NCBI GenBank assembly: GCA_028293825.1
Contig: JAQGNY010000050.1
Location: 1-33,677, forward strand
DNA from: Verrucomicrobiaceae bacterium
GTDB lineage: Bacteria; Pseudomonadota; Gammaproteobacteria; Pseudomonadales; CAMLJR01
Length of the DNA: 33,677 nucleotides
Direction of reading: 5' to 3'
This document shows, piece after piece, positions 16,528 to 25,311 of the stretch. Every line of letters starts with the position of its first letter. Position 1 is the stretch's first letter. The translations under genes and the position numbers were made by a program. The notes beneath the pieces were generated by a model. It did not search any database. It was not told the DNA's origin and saw nothing but the letters and a program-made list of their open reading frames with translations.

Positions 16528-17346
16528 TTAAGACGAGCGTTTAATAATGATATGCGGCGCATCGATTTGTTTCTGCAAAAATGCATCGAAATCAGTGGCG
16601 CGTTCGATTAATAAATCGCGTACCTGCGGATGTGTGAATAGCATAAATTTATTGGTGCGGATTGCATCGACCACCATGTCGCCGACGCTATCGGGCTCGA
16701 TTAAATCGAATTGAGGTCCAGGCCCGCGTACATCCAGATCGCTGCTGAATATTCGCGTCGTACTCATAATATTTGTTTTTACCGGGCCGGGGCACAGGCA
16801 GGTCACGCCGATCCCTTGCGGGCGCAAATACAATGCAAGCCCTTCCGAAATTTGCACGATAGCGGCTTTCGCCGCCGCGTAGGGCAGGCGATCGAAGGCA
16901 TAGGTAAGAAGCCCTGCAAACGAACTGGTGTTAACGATATGTCCCGAACCTTTGGCAATTAATAGCGGCAGAAAAACGGCGTTGCTGCGTATCACCGATA
17001 ACAGATTGACCTGAAAAATACGCTCCCATTCTGTCACCGGCAGTTCATCGGGGCGCCCGCTGGTTAACACGCCGACATTATTCATCACGATATCGATGCG
17101 GCCGAATCGATCGAAGACAACATCTTTCAATTTCTCGAAGGCATCGACTGTTGCTACATCGCAGCGCACGCCAAATGCCGCGCCGTCAGTGCTATTAATT
17201 TTCGCCGCGACTTTTGCCGCGCCGGCTTCATCGATATCCGCAGCAATAATCGATACACCAGCGCGCGCCAGCGAAATTGCGGTGCTGCGGCCTATACCAC
17301 TTGCTGCGCCGGTGATGATCGCCACGGTACCTTGCAGTTGTTCCAT
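16528..17346 (-). CDS. classical short-chain dehydrogenase/reductase
   Basis: An NAD(P)-dependent oxidoreductase of 272 residues with the Rossmann fold. The cofactor motif is TGAASGIG at 12-19. Asp37 in the AADID stretch suggests NAD(H) preference. NNVG is at 89-92, and the active site is Asn114, Ser141/Ser142 and Tyr156-x3-Lys160 (YAAAK). PGPVKTNI follows as the usual substrate-loop start. The longer C-terminal part lacks the DGG ending common in acyl-carrier-type SDRs. ATG 17346 has no strong ribosome-binding site. It is convergent with the P450 operon and separated from it by the terminator at 16448-16487. A part in oxidation of an alcohol produced by the P450 is plausible but unproven. 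Confidence 0.92.
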   Translation of the reverse strand: MEQLQGTVAIITGAASGIGRSTAISLARAGVSIIAADIDEAGAAKVAAKINSTDGAAFGVRCDVATVDAFEKLKDVVFDRFGRIDIVMNNVGVLTSGRPDELPVTEWERIFQVNLLSVIRSNAVFLPLLIAKGSGHIVNTSSFAGLLTYAFDRLPYAAAKAAIVQISEGLALYLRPQGIGVTCLCPGPVKTNIMSTTRIFSSDLDVRGPGPQFDLIEPDSVGDMVVDAIRTNKFMLFTHPQVRDLLIERATDFDAFLQKQIDAPHIIIKRSS

Positions 17347-17709
17347 ATAATTTCAATTCCAAAAATAAATTGTGTTGAGCGGCTCAAAGCTTTTTCCGTG
17401 TTTGAGTTTCGTTATGCCTGCAGTTTGAGTCGCGGGTTTAGAGTCATTGTTATGTCAACCGGATTAAATCAATTAAGTGCGCGAGGCTGCGCTAGTTCGA
17501 GCGGACAGCCGTCTCAAGCTTTCGCACTGCGCGCTTAATATTTTTTGCTGACGCTTTTTAGTTCTGCATGGAAGAAAGTTCAGTGTGGAGAAATCGCTGG
17601 AATTGTTAAATGCGATTTCCGACTTTTTGCTGTCACTTTCTCGCGCTTTTTTCTATTTATAGGTACGACTATTTATAGGTACGACTATTATTGCCAAGAG
17701 CGCTGGTGT
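17347..17709. other. intergenic region with tandem repeat
   Basis: About 360 bp upstream of the SDR gene and downstream of the membrane-protein gene, both on the minus strand. No gene is supported. It contains the 16-bp tandem repeat at 17653-17689 and an imperfect distant inverted repeat around ATTAAG(T/C)GCGC near 17472-17540. Confidence 0.6.
17653..17689. repeat. perfect 16-bp tandem repeat, 2.3 copies
   Basis: CTATTTATAGGTACGA occurs at 17653-17668 and 17669-17684 without a mismatch, followed by a partial third copy CTATT. The exact identity points to a recent duplication. Confidence 0.9.
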
Positions 17710-18249
17710 TTAAAGCGACGCGCTGCTTTGCGAATTCGGTAACTGCGCGATGCGGCAACGCCAGCGCGTCAGACCGACCGCATAGGTGACGTAATAACCT
17801 GCAAGTAAACTAAATATCGCGAGAGTGGACATGCTCTGGCCCAAGTCATTCATGTTATGTACGGCAGTGGGATTGAGCACAAACATATCGACGACGCGAT
17901 AAATAATGCGGCCGATAAATGCCAGCGACAGCGCAATGCCAAGGTGCGCATTAGGTGTATAGAACAGGCCTTTTTCGCTGGCCTCGAAACGCGTTTTATT
18001 CAATCCGAATAAGCCCAATAACGTGCCCACACTCAAGCCGCCTGCGATCCACGCAAATCGTTCCGTAGTCATTGGCGCGGCGGTGCCGAGAAAAACAATC
18101 AAGAGCGGAAAAGCGATCATTGTGATCCACGGACGAATTGCGGAGAGCTGCTGGCGCCCGACCAAGCGACGAAAGCGCGAATAGATTCGCCATAAAAATA
18201 GCGGTAGCAAAATAAGCACTGTGGCGATGGGTGAAGGCAATGCATACAT
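17710..18249 (-). CDS. five-helix inner-membrane protein, DUF1453-like
   Basis: A 179-residue membrane protein with hydrophobic segments at about 7-21, 41-58, 65-83, 101-123 and 140-160. Between helices 1 and 2 is a basic loop WRIYSRFRRLVGRQ. Before helix 4 there is a conserved-looking TRFEASEKGLFYTPNAHLGIALSLAF-type block (quoted in part: RFEASEKGLFYTPN). I associate this layout with uncharacterised proteins of the DUF1453 or CcdC-like type; the assignment is tentative. It is divergent from the hybrid kinase gene across about 320 bp, so a shared control region is possible. The C-terminus (NSQSSASL) is polar. No enzymatic motif is visible. Confidence 0.7.
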   Translation of the reverse strand: MYALPSPIATVLILLPLFLWRIYSRFRRLVGRQQLSAIRPWITMIAFPLLIVFLGTAAPMTTERFAWIAGGLSVGTLLGLFGLNKTRFEASEKGLFYTPNAHLGIALSLAFIGRIIYRVVDMFVLNPTAVHNMNDLGQSMSTLAIFSLLAGYYVTYAVGLTRWRCRIAQLPNSQSSASL

Positions 18250-18569
18250 GGTTGCGGGCCACCAAGAGCGTTCGGATAAAACTAATAAGCGCGGGATGCG
18301 CGATGCATCATGTTATCAATTCGTTTGAGTGCATGGAGGTAATCGACGCACTCGAGCGCATCTTGCTTTTTCTTTACATACTTTAGATTGTTTACACACC
18401 CAGATTTCGCTGGCTTAGCGCATTTCAGCGGCCAGCTGATTTAAGCAGTCAGCTATACAAACGCTCGCGTAATTTATACGTGCGTCTTAACCGCAACGGA
18501 TGGCCGACAGATGCCAAAAACGATAGCGATAAGGTAATCTCCAGCGGACTTGAATTGGGAACGCGCGTT
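18250..18569. other. divergent intergenic region
   Basis: About 320 bp between the membrane-protein gene (minus) and the hybrid kinase gene (plus). It presumably holds both promoters, but I find no convincing -35/-10 pair. The kinase frame is open back to a GTG at 18480; that part has no domain-like sequence and is treated as leader. Confidence 0.55.
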
Positions 18570-21500
18570 ATGAGCATCGATACTCAGTCGGCAGCGAATT
18601 GGTCGGCGCCGCGCCGGGATTTTCTTGCCGGCGGTGGTGAAATGGGCGCGCGCATCCGGGCGTTTGATTGGGCCGCGACACCGCTGGGCTCGCCCGAGGC
18701 ATGGCCGCAATCGTTAAAAACAATTGTCCGTGTGATGCTCGACTCACGGTACGCAATGTGGATGCTGTGGGGACCGGAGTTCACTTTTTTTTGTAACGAC
18801 GCGTATCTGCCGACGGTCGGTATCAAGCGCGATTGGGTGCTGGGCGCGCGCGCGGACATCGTGTGGGAAGAAATTTGGTCAGAGGTCGGGCCGCGTATCG
18901 ACCAGGTTCTCGATGGCGGCGAAGCGACGTGGGACGAAGGGCTGCTGCTGTTTTTGGAGCGCAGCGGTTTTACCGAAGAAACCTACCACACGTTTTCTTA
19001 CAGCCCTGTATCCGACGACGAGAACCGTATTGCCGGCATGTTATGCGTAGTCACGGAAGTAACCGATCGCGTGATTGGCGAGCGCCGACTGCATGTATTG
19101 CGCGATCTTGCCGCCCGTTCGGCCGCTACCGCGAGCACCGAAGAAGCGTGTCGACGGGTCTGCGATGTATTCGCGGACTATGCCTACGATATCGGTTTTG
19201 CCGCTCTTTATATGATCGATGCGCACACGCAACAGGCGCAGCGATTTGGCGCTATCGAGTCGCTGGCGATATTGCCGCCAACCTTAGCGCTGCAAGAAAA
19301 CAATTTACCGTGGCCGCTGGCAGCATTGCTCGCCACCGAAGACGTGCAGGAAGTCGCGCTCGCTGCGACGGGAATCCATATCGCAGGCAGCGCCTGGTCC
19401 GATCCAATCGAGCGCGCGCTGCTGTTGCCGCTTAAGGGCGCGGGGCAGGAGGGTCTGGCTGGCTTTTTAATTATTGGCGCCAGCCCGCGGCAACCGCTTA
19501 ACGATTCTTATCGCGCCTTTCTCAATCTGGCGGCGGGGCAGGTCGGTGCTGCGCTCGCCGATGCGCAGGCGCATGAGACCGAACGTAAACGCCTGCAGGC
19601 GCTGGCTGAGCTCGACCGCGCCAAGACCGCGTTCTTCTCCAATGTCAGTCATGAATTTCGCACGCCGCTAACGTTGATGCTCGGCCCAGTCGAGGAAATT
19701 CTCACCGCCGTCGATACGCCGCCGCAGATTCGCGCGCAGCTCGAACTGGCGCACCGCAATTCGCTGCGATTGTTGAAGTTGGTTAATTCGCTGCTCGATT
19801 TCTCACGTATCGAAGCGGGGCGCGAGCTGGCTTTCTATGAACCCACCGATCTGTCCGCGTTTACGCGCGATCTCGCCAGCACGTTTCGCTCGGCGATCGA
19901 GCGTGCGGGTTTAGTGTTCGATGTGGATTGCGCCGGCATCGACCAGCCGGTTTATATCGATCGCGAGATGTGGGAAAAAATCGTCCTCAATTTGCTGTCG
20001 AACGCATTCAAATTCACGCTACACGGTTACATCGCGGTGCGCTTGCGTGTGGAAAACAATCGCGCAGTGTTCGAGGTTGTCGACACTGGTGTCGGTGTGC
20101 CCGCCGCCGAATTGCCGAAATTATTCGAGCGTTTTCATCGCGTCGAAAAAACGCAGGGCCGCACCCATGAAGGATCGGGCATCGGCCTGGCGCTGGTGCA
20201 CGAATTGATTAAATTGCACGGCGCCACCATCGCGGTTAGCAGCGAGTTGGACGTCGGCACGCGTTTTCGCATCGAGATTCCGTTCGGTAACGAACATCTG
20301 CCGGCAGAGCGGGTGAGTTCAGCGCAGGCGTTTACGTCGACACCGCATTCTGTGCCGCACAACGCGCAGACTTTTGTCGAGGAAGCCGTGCGCTGGTTGC
20401 CCGATGCCGAAGCTGAAACGCCGGCGCGTTTGCAATCGGCAGCGCCGCGTTCGAAACTCGACCGCCGTTTCGAGGCAACGTTCGGCTCGCGCATTGTGTT
20501 GGCCGACGACAACGCCGATATGCGTGCGTACGTGCGCGATTTGTTGGCGCCGTTTTACGAGGTCGAATGCGTGGCCGACGGTGCGCAGGCATTGCTCGCC
20601 GCGCGCGCTCGTCATCCCGATCTGGTGCTGTCGGATGTGATGATGCCGCAGCTCGATGGTTTCGGTTTGCTCAATGCGCTGCGGGCCGACGACGAATTGA
20701 GAGATGTGCCGATTATTTTGTTATCGGCACGTGCCGGCGAAGATGCGCGTATCGAAGGGCTCGACGCCGGCGCCGATGATTATTTGGCGAAACCTTTTTC
20801 GGCGCGCGAATTATTGGCGCGGGTCGGTGCGCTATTGGAATTGACGCAGATGCGCGGCGAAAACGAAGAGCGCCTGCATCTGGCGCTATCGAGTATTCAA
20901 GATCAGTTTTATGTGCTGGATAACGAGTGGCGCTATACGCTGGTCAATCCACGCGTCATCGCGTTGAGCGGTCGTACCGAAAACGAATTGTTGGGGCAAT
21001 CGATTTTCGATCTGTATCCCGATTTAAGAGATACCGTGTTCGCTGCCGAACTTGTCGCCACTGCGCAGACGCGCACGCCGCGTCGTTTTGAAATTTTTTA
21101 TGAGCCGTGGGGCTTGTGGATGGAAAGCAGTACCTATCCTGCGGCCGAAGGCGTCGCCGTTTTGGTCACGGATATTTCCGAACGCAAACGCGCGCAGGAG
21201 GCATTTCGTTTGCGCACCGCGCAGTACGAAACACTGCTGACCGCAGCGCCGCTCGGCGTTTATTTAATCGATGCGGATTTTAAAGTGCGCGAGGTCAATC
21301 CGATTGCACGCGCGGTGTTTGGCGATATCGACGAATTGGTTGGGCGCGATTTCGAGCAAGTCATTCAAATTTTGTGGCCGCCCGCGTATGCGACTGAGCT
21401 GGTGTATCGCTTCAGACATACCCTGGCCACCGGCGAGCCGTATTTTACGCAGGAGGTGGTCGAAGAGCGGCGTGATCGCGAAGTCACGGAATATTATGAA

Positions 21501-22724
21501 TGGCAGGTGCACCGTATTCCGCTGCCCGATGGTCGCAACGGCGTCGTGTGTTATTTCCGCGATATTGCCGCGCAAATTCACGCCCGCTCGGCATTGCTTG
21601 AACAACAGCATCGACTCGAAACGGCGGATCGGCAGAAAGATAAGTTTCTCGCGATGCTCGCGCACGAGTTGCGCAATCCATTGGCGCCGATTCGCAATGC
21701 CAGCGAATTGCTGACGCGCTTGGTGCCGGCGGATTCCACCGCGCAACCGGCGATCGGCATGATCAAACGACAGATTTCGCAGATGACGCGTTGGGTCGAT
21801 GATCTGCTCGACGTATCGCGTATCACGCAGGGCCGTATCGAACTCAAATTAGCGAATGTCGATGTCGCGCAGGTAATAACGCAGGCGATGGAAACAGTGG
21901 AGCCGCTGCTGTTGGACAAGCAGCAAAAAGTGGCGCTGACATCCAGCTATCAGCAACCGCTGCGCGTGCACGGCGATTTCGCGCGGTTGGTGCAATGCGT
22001 GGTTAATCTGTTGACCAATGCGATTAAATACACCGACGCGGGCGGAGAAATTGGTATTCATACCCGCGCCGAAGCGGGCACAGCGACTATCGAAGTGGCG
22101 GACAATGGCGTTGGCATAACGCCGGAATTATTGCCGCTGGTATTCGATTTATTTGTACAGAGCGATCGCACGCTCGATCGTTCGCAAGGCGGTCTGGGTA
22201 TAGGGCTTTCGGTGGTAAAAGGTTTAATCGAAATGCACGAAGGCGAGATCATCGCGCACAGCGCTGGTTTGGATCGCGGTTCGACATTCACGATACGCCT
22301 GCCGTTGGTGGAGCGCGTGCAAGCAGCGACGAGCCGTATGCTGGCCACTAAAACAGCGCCGAAACGAATATTGATTGTCGACGACAATATCGACGCGGCC
22401 AATTCGCTGGCGGCGTTGCTCGCACTGGACGGTCACACAACGCAGGCGGCATACGATGGCCACCATGCGCTGGCAGCGCTGACTACGTTTGTAGCGGAAG
22501 TGGCATTGCTCGATATCGGTTTGCCAGAGATGAACGGGTACGAGCTAGCGGCAAAAATTCGCGAGTTGCCAGGGCTCGCTCAAATACGCCTTATTGCGTT
22601 GACCGGTTACGGCCAGGCGGAGGATCGAGAGCGTGCCTTTACCGCTGGCTTCGATGCACATTTAGTGAAGCCGGTTGATTTCAGCGCGCTGCGGCAGACG
22701 ATCGACACGCAATCGATTAAATAA
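18570..22724 (+). CDS. giant soluble hybrid histidine kinase: PAS-GAF-HK-REC-PAS-PAS-HK-REC
   Basis: A cytoplasmic signalling kinase of about 1384 residues with no membrane segment. Domain order with ATG 18570 as residue 1: PAS-like (about 50-165); GAF-like (185-335); first HisKA with His361 in VSHEFRTP; ATPase with Asn478, DTGVGVP (505-511) and GSGIGLAL (535-542). Next comes a receiver with acidic pair 646/647, phosphoacceptor Asp689 and Lys741. Two PAS domains follow (765-875 and 883-1005), then a second HisKA with His1032 in LAHELRNPLAP. The second ATPase has Asn1150, DNGVGI (1178-1183) and GLGIGL (1208-1213). A final receiver has 1271/1272, Asp1315 and Lys1367. Both modules look catalytically intact. 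GGGAA lies 8-9 bp before ATG 18570. No DNA-binding output domain is present, so it signals to another protein. No dedicated partner gene lies nearby. Confidence 0.95.
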   Translation: MSIDTQSAANWSAPRRDFLAGGGEMGARIRAFDWAATPLGSPEAWPQSLKTIVRVMLDSRYAMWMLWGPEFTFFCNDAYLPTVGIKRDWVLGARADIVWEEIWSEVGPRIDQVLDGGEATWDEGLLLFLERSGFTEETYHTFSYSPVSDDENRIAGMLCVVTEVTDRVIGERRLHVLRDLAARSAATASTEEACRRVCDVFADYAYDIGFAALYMIDAHTQQAQRFGAIESLAILPPTLALQENNLPWPLAALLATEDVQEVALAATGIHIAGSAWSDPIERALLLPLKGAGQEGLAGFLIIGASPRQPLNDSYRAFLNLAAGQVGAALADAQAHETERKRLQALAELDRAKTAFFSNVSHEFRTPLTLMLGPVEEILTAVDTPPQIRAQLELAHRNSLRLLKLVNSLLDFSRIEAGRELAFYEPTDLSAFTRDLASTFRSAIERAGLVFDVDCAGIDQPVYIDREMWEKIVLNLLSNAFKFTLHGYIAVRLRVENNRAVFEVVDTGVGVPAAELPKLFERFHRVEKTQGRTHEGSGIGLALVHELIKLHGATIAVSSELDVGTRFRIEIPFGNEHLPAERVSSAQAFTSTPHSVPHNAQTFVEEAVRWLPDAEAETPARLQSAAPRSKLDRRFEATFGSRIVLADDNADMRAYVRDLLAPFYEVECVADGAQALLAARARHPDLVLSDVMMPQLDGFGLLNALRADDELRDVPIILLSARAGEDARIEGLDAGADDYLAKPFSARELLARVGALLELTQMRGENEERLHLALSSIQDQFYVLDNEWRYTLVNPRVIALSGRTENELLGQSIFDLYPDLRDTVFAAELVATAQTRTPRRFEIFYEPWGLWMESSTYPAAEGVAVLVTDISERKRAQEAFRLRTAQYETLLTAAPLGVYLIDADFKVREVNPIARAVFGDIDELVGRDFEQVIQILWPPAYATELVYRFRHTLATGEPYFTQEVVEERRDREVTEYYEWQVHRIPLPDGRNGVVCYFRDIAAQIHARSALLEQQHRLETADRQKDKFLAMLAHELRNPLAPIRNASELLTRLVPADSTAQPAIGMIKRQISQMTRWVDDLLDVSRITQGRIELKLANVDVAQVITQAMETVEPLLLDKQQKVALTSSYQQPLRVHGDFARLVQCVVNLLTNAIKYTDAGGEIGIHTRAEAGTATIEVADNGVGITPELLPLVFDLFVQSDRTLDRSQGGLGIGLSVVKGLIEMHEGEIIAHSAGLDRGSTFTIRLPLVERVQAATSRMLATKTAPKRILIVDDNIDAANSLAALLALDGHTTQAAYDGHHALAALTTFVAEVALLDIGLPEMNGYELAAKIRELPGLAQIRLIALTGYGQAEDRERAFTAGFDAHLVKPVDFSALRQTIDTQSIK

Positions 22725-22796
22725 AGCGATAAGTGTTATTCGTACATTATTTTTTGAAGTAATAATCAGTTTGATGTTTTAATTTTTGGAGTTTTT

Positions 22797-23426
22797 TTGT
22801 TGCAGACTTTTGCGGTTATCGATTTTGAAACCACTGGACTTTCACCGGCACATGGTGCGCGTCCCACTGAAGTCGCCGCCGTATTAGTGCGCAATGGTCA
22901 GATTTACGATCAGTATCACAGCTTGATGAATGCCGGTGTTTATGTGCCGCCGATGATCGAAGCGCTCACCGGAATTAGCAACGCAATGGTTCGCTCCGCG
23001 CCCAACGTAAATGTTGTGATGGGAGAGGTGGCCGAATTTGTCGGACGCTATCCGCTCGTTGCACACAATGCGGCATTCGACTGTAAATTTTGGGATGCGG
23101 AGTTCCAACGTCTCAAACTCAAGCGTCAGCAGGAATTTATCTGTTCGCTGCTATTGGCGCGTCGCGTTTATCCCGGCGCCTATAGTCACAAATTAAATGT
23201 TCTCGCCAAATATCTCGGCTTGCCGGCAGCGGAGCGTTATCACCGCGCCCTGGCCGATGCCCAAGTCACCGCGCATTTGTTGTTGGATATTAAAGAGAAT
23301 TTAAAGCGGCGCTTCGCGTTGTCGCAGGTCACTTCCGATCTGTTGTTGACGCTGCAAAAAACACCGGCGAAAAAAATGGCAGGGCATATCGAAAAATATT
23401 CGGCGGCAATAAATTCATCGGCCTAA
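22797..23426 (+). CDS. DnaQ-like DEDDh 3'-5' exonuclease, TTG start
   Basis: A stand-alone exonuclease of about 209 residues in the DnaQ/ExoX-type superfamily, using two metal ions to remove 3'-terminal nucleotides. The motifs are complete: Asp9-x-Glu11 (FAVIDFETTGL), Asp95 (HNAAFDCKFW), and His149 with Asp154 (YHRALADAQVT). The start must be a TTG: codons at 22797 and 22800 are both TTG, GGAG lies at 22788-22791, and the first in-frame ATG falls after motif I. The lysine-rich C-terminus (TPAKKMAGHIEKY) may touch DNA. It follows the kinase gene by about 70 bp on the same strand and is convergent with the repA-like gene. Roles in DNA repair or replication proofreading are possible; it is not the large Pol III epsilon subunit with its clamp motif. 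Confidence 0.92.
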   Translation: MLQTFAVIDFETTGLSPAHGARPTEVAAVLVRNGQIYDQYHSLMNAGVYVPPMIEALTGISNAMVRSAPNVNVVMGEVAEFVGRYPLVAHNAAFDCKFWDAEFQRLKLKRQQEFICSLLLARRVYPGAYSHKLNVLAKYLGLPAAERYHRALADAQVTAHLLLDIKENLKRRFALSQVTSDLLLTLQKTPAKKMAGHIEKYSAAINSSA

Positions 23427-23506
23427 TTTCACTTATTAAAATTCGATATGAAATTCGCGCAAAAAATATACGTCTAAAAAATTTTAAAAAATAAAGCCAA
23501 ATAATT

Positions 23507-24412
23507 TTAAGGCGTCGATGGCGCGCGCGACGGATGTAATACCAAACCTTCGGCCTCCACATCGACGCGCGCTTCGCCATAAATGCTGAGCACGAGTTTT
23601 AGTTTTTCGAGAAAACGCGGATGGAAATGATGGCGGTTGCGATACGAGGTGCCGAAGCAAGCGTCGAGATCGTCCCATGACACGCGCTCGGTTGCGCGCA
23701 TCACGGGCAGTCGATACGCCAGCCAAAAATAAATATCCAAGCCGAGCGATTGATTGCTGAGTTGCGACAGTGCAGTGACAGGAATGCGGGTCGGATGATT
23801 TTTAATTTCACTGTAAAGCTCGGCGCTGAGTCGCACCATATTGCGTTTGCTCGGATCGGGACGCGCGCCGCGAGGCACCGGATCGGGACGCATACCGTTG
23901 ATGCAGAATTGATCCCAGGTTGCACCCTCGTAACCATTGCCGCCAAACGTCGTGAGAAAATGATTGCTGAATAAACGCAACTCTTGATCCTGAAACGCCG
24001 CATACGTTTTACCGCCAATCGATAAACCGAAACGTTCGGCCCAGCGGTTTAAAGAAATACCGCCGCGATCGATTTCAAAGCTGTCGCTATCGGCACTCCA
24101 GGTAATTAAATACGCAAATAGCATACGTGCGCGCGGACCGAACGGAACGCCGAAAGCCTGACCCACTTTATCGCTGTGTAAAAACAGTCGGCCCGGTTCG
24201 ATGATCAACGAAAAGCTGCCGAAATCCTTTATCCACACTTCGTGGCTGCGTTGCGCGCGATGCGGCAGCGTAATCATATAGGCGATCGCGCGGGGGATGC
24301 CGCGCATGATCGGATTCGCGTCGAACAAGCTGCGTAGAATGGCGACGGGTTCGTCTTGCGGCGCGTGTGCGATACACGTTGGTGTGCGCACTATTGAAAG
24401 ATCGGCTGCCAT
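23507..24412 (-). CDS. plasmid RepA-family replication initiator-like protein (RepA_C)
   Basis: A 301-residue protein whose sequence order matches the plasmid-encoded RepA family (RepA_C). It has a basic LPHRAQ segment, then FSLIIEPG; GVPFGPRARMLFAYLITW at 88-105; and ISLNRWAERFGLSIGGK, a candidate DNA-recognition helix. MVRLSAELYSEIKNHP (192-207), LGLDIYFWLAYRL (223-235) and VSWDDLDACFG follow. The tail FLEKLKLVLSIYGEARVDVEAEGLVLHPS is the typical ending. Such proteins bind iterons and start plasmid replication. The neighbours (kinase, exonuclease, metabolic genes) look chromosomal and no partition gene, toxin-antitoxin system or transposase is seen. It may be a relic of an integrated plasmid, a chromid initiator, or a domesticated regulator. 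No strong ribosome-binding site precedes ATG 24412. Confidence 0.85.
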   Translation of the reverse strand: MAADLSIVRTPTCIAHAPQDEPVAILRSLFDANPIMRGIPRAIAYMITLPHRAQRSHEVWIKDFGSFSLIIEPGRLFLHSDKVGQAFGVPFGPRARMLFAYLITWSADSDSFEIDRGGISLNRWAERFGLSIGGKTYAAFQDQELRLFSNHFLTTFGGNGYEGATWDQFCINGMRPDPVPRGARPDPSKRNMVRLSAELYSEIKNHPTRIPVTALSQLSNQSLGLDIYFWLAYRLPVMRATERVSWDDLDACFGTSYRNRHHFHPRFLEKLKLVLSIYGEARVDVEAEGLVLHPSRAPSTP

Positions 24413-25311
24413 CGATTATCCGTTATCTGTCTTTTTATTAAGGACTGCTATTAAGGGTTGTTAAGTTTTTTTATTGAGTTTTGTTATCGAACTTAATTGT
24501 TGGAATGTGCTGCTTTTATATTCGCGCTGCGAGCGGACCGAATGCTTAAAGGCTGTATTGCCCCGGTATTTTGCGTTTGATTTTGCCCGAGCCGCTACAC
24601 CTTATTGGTTAATTCAGCCTCGATCAAGCGCACGCTGCGCGCATTTATGGCAACGGGCTGGATGTAGGTTCGGCGCCAGCGCGAAAGTTTTTTTGGTCCA
24701 ATCCAATTATTTCGCACGATCGGCGGCATTTGTATAAATAAATTTAGCTTAATCAGTAGACTACGCGCTTGTCGGATTATATCTAGACGCGTTTCGCACG
24801 TTAGTAACGGCACTAATATTCGCGATTAATCTTATGACCGCGCGAGTATTTTTTCAGTGCTCGAATTAATTTTTAATTTGTCGAGTTATCAAATTAGCAG
24901 TTGAAAAAGGTTTATAAGGATTTGCCCGCGCAAAACGATTGCTCTGTTTATCTCGGTATTTAGCACTAAAAGCCGCGCTGAATTGTTCTTCAACAAAAAG
25001 TTCCGGTAGTTACGAGCGGTTTTCTCGAATACGCATTAGCAATCGCACTTATTAAATGATCGTCGTTATTCGATTGGAGTTTTGCGATCAGCCATGCCAT
25101 TGATCTAAATCCCGCCTGCAGTAAAGTGCGCTGCACGGCTCAATTAATTATTCGAATAACAATGTTTTACACGGCGATATAAATGAGTTCGGCGCGGGCC
25201 ATTTGCGCCGTTCGCCGCAATCGGAATAACCTGAGCAGGACCTAACGCATCGCTAAACAATTAAGCGGTGGCAGCCTGGGTCACACGAATAATAAATAAC
25301 GGAGAAATACC
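24413..25311. other. 899-bp gene-free AT-rich region upstream of repA-like gene
   Basis: No open frame here looks protein-like on either strand. The DNA is visibly richer in A and T than the flanking genes. It contains TTATCCG/TTATCTG at 24416-24429, TATTAAGG twice at 24436-24443 and 24449-24456, an inverted repeat TAATTTG-N9-CAAATTA at 24874-24896, and an imperfect palindrome TTGCGCCG-TT-CGCCGCAA around 25203-25220. It contains the start regions of repA and of the APH-like gene. Location and composition fit a replication origin, but I find no clear iteron array. Confidence 0.5.
24436..24460. repeat. short direct repeat near repA start
   Basis: TATTAAGGACTGC (24436-24448) is followed by TATTAAGGGTTG (24449-24460) and then TTAAG. 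The shared core is TATTAAGG. It is too short to call an iteron array but lies within 50 bp of the repA start. Confidence 0.5.

Noticed and set aside
18480-18569. 30-codon N-terminal extension of the hybrid kinase from GTG 18480
   Set aside because: No ribosome-binding site at the GTG and no domain-like sequence; ATG 18570 has a better upstream site.
24474-24813. Short open frames (87 and 72 residues) upstream of repA
   Set aside because: Overlapping, composition unlike proteins, no ribosome-binding sites; treated as noncoding.
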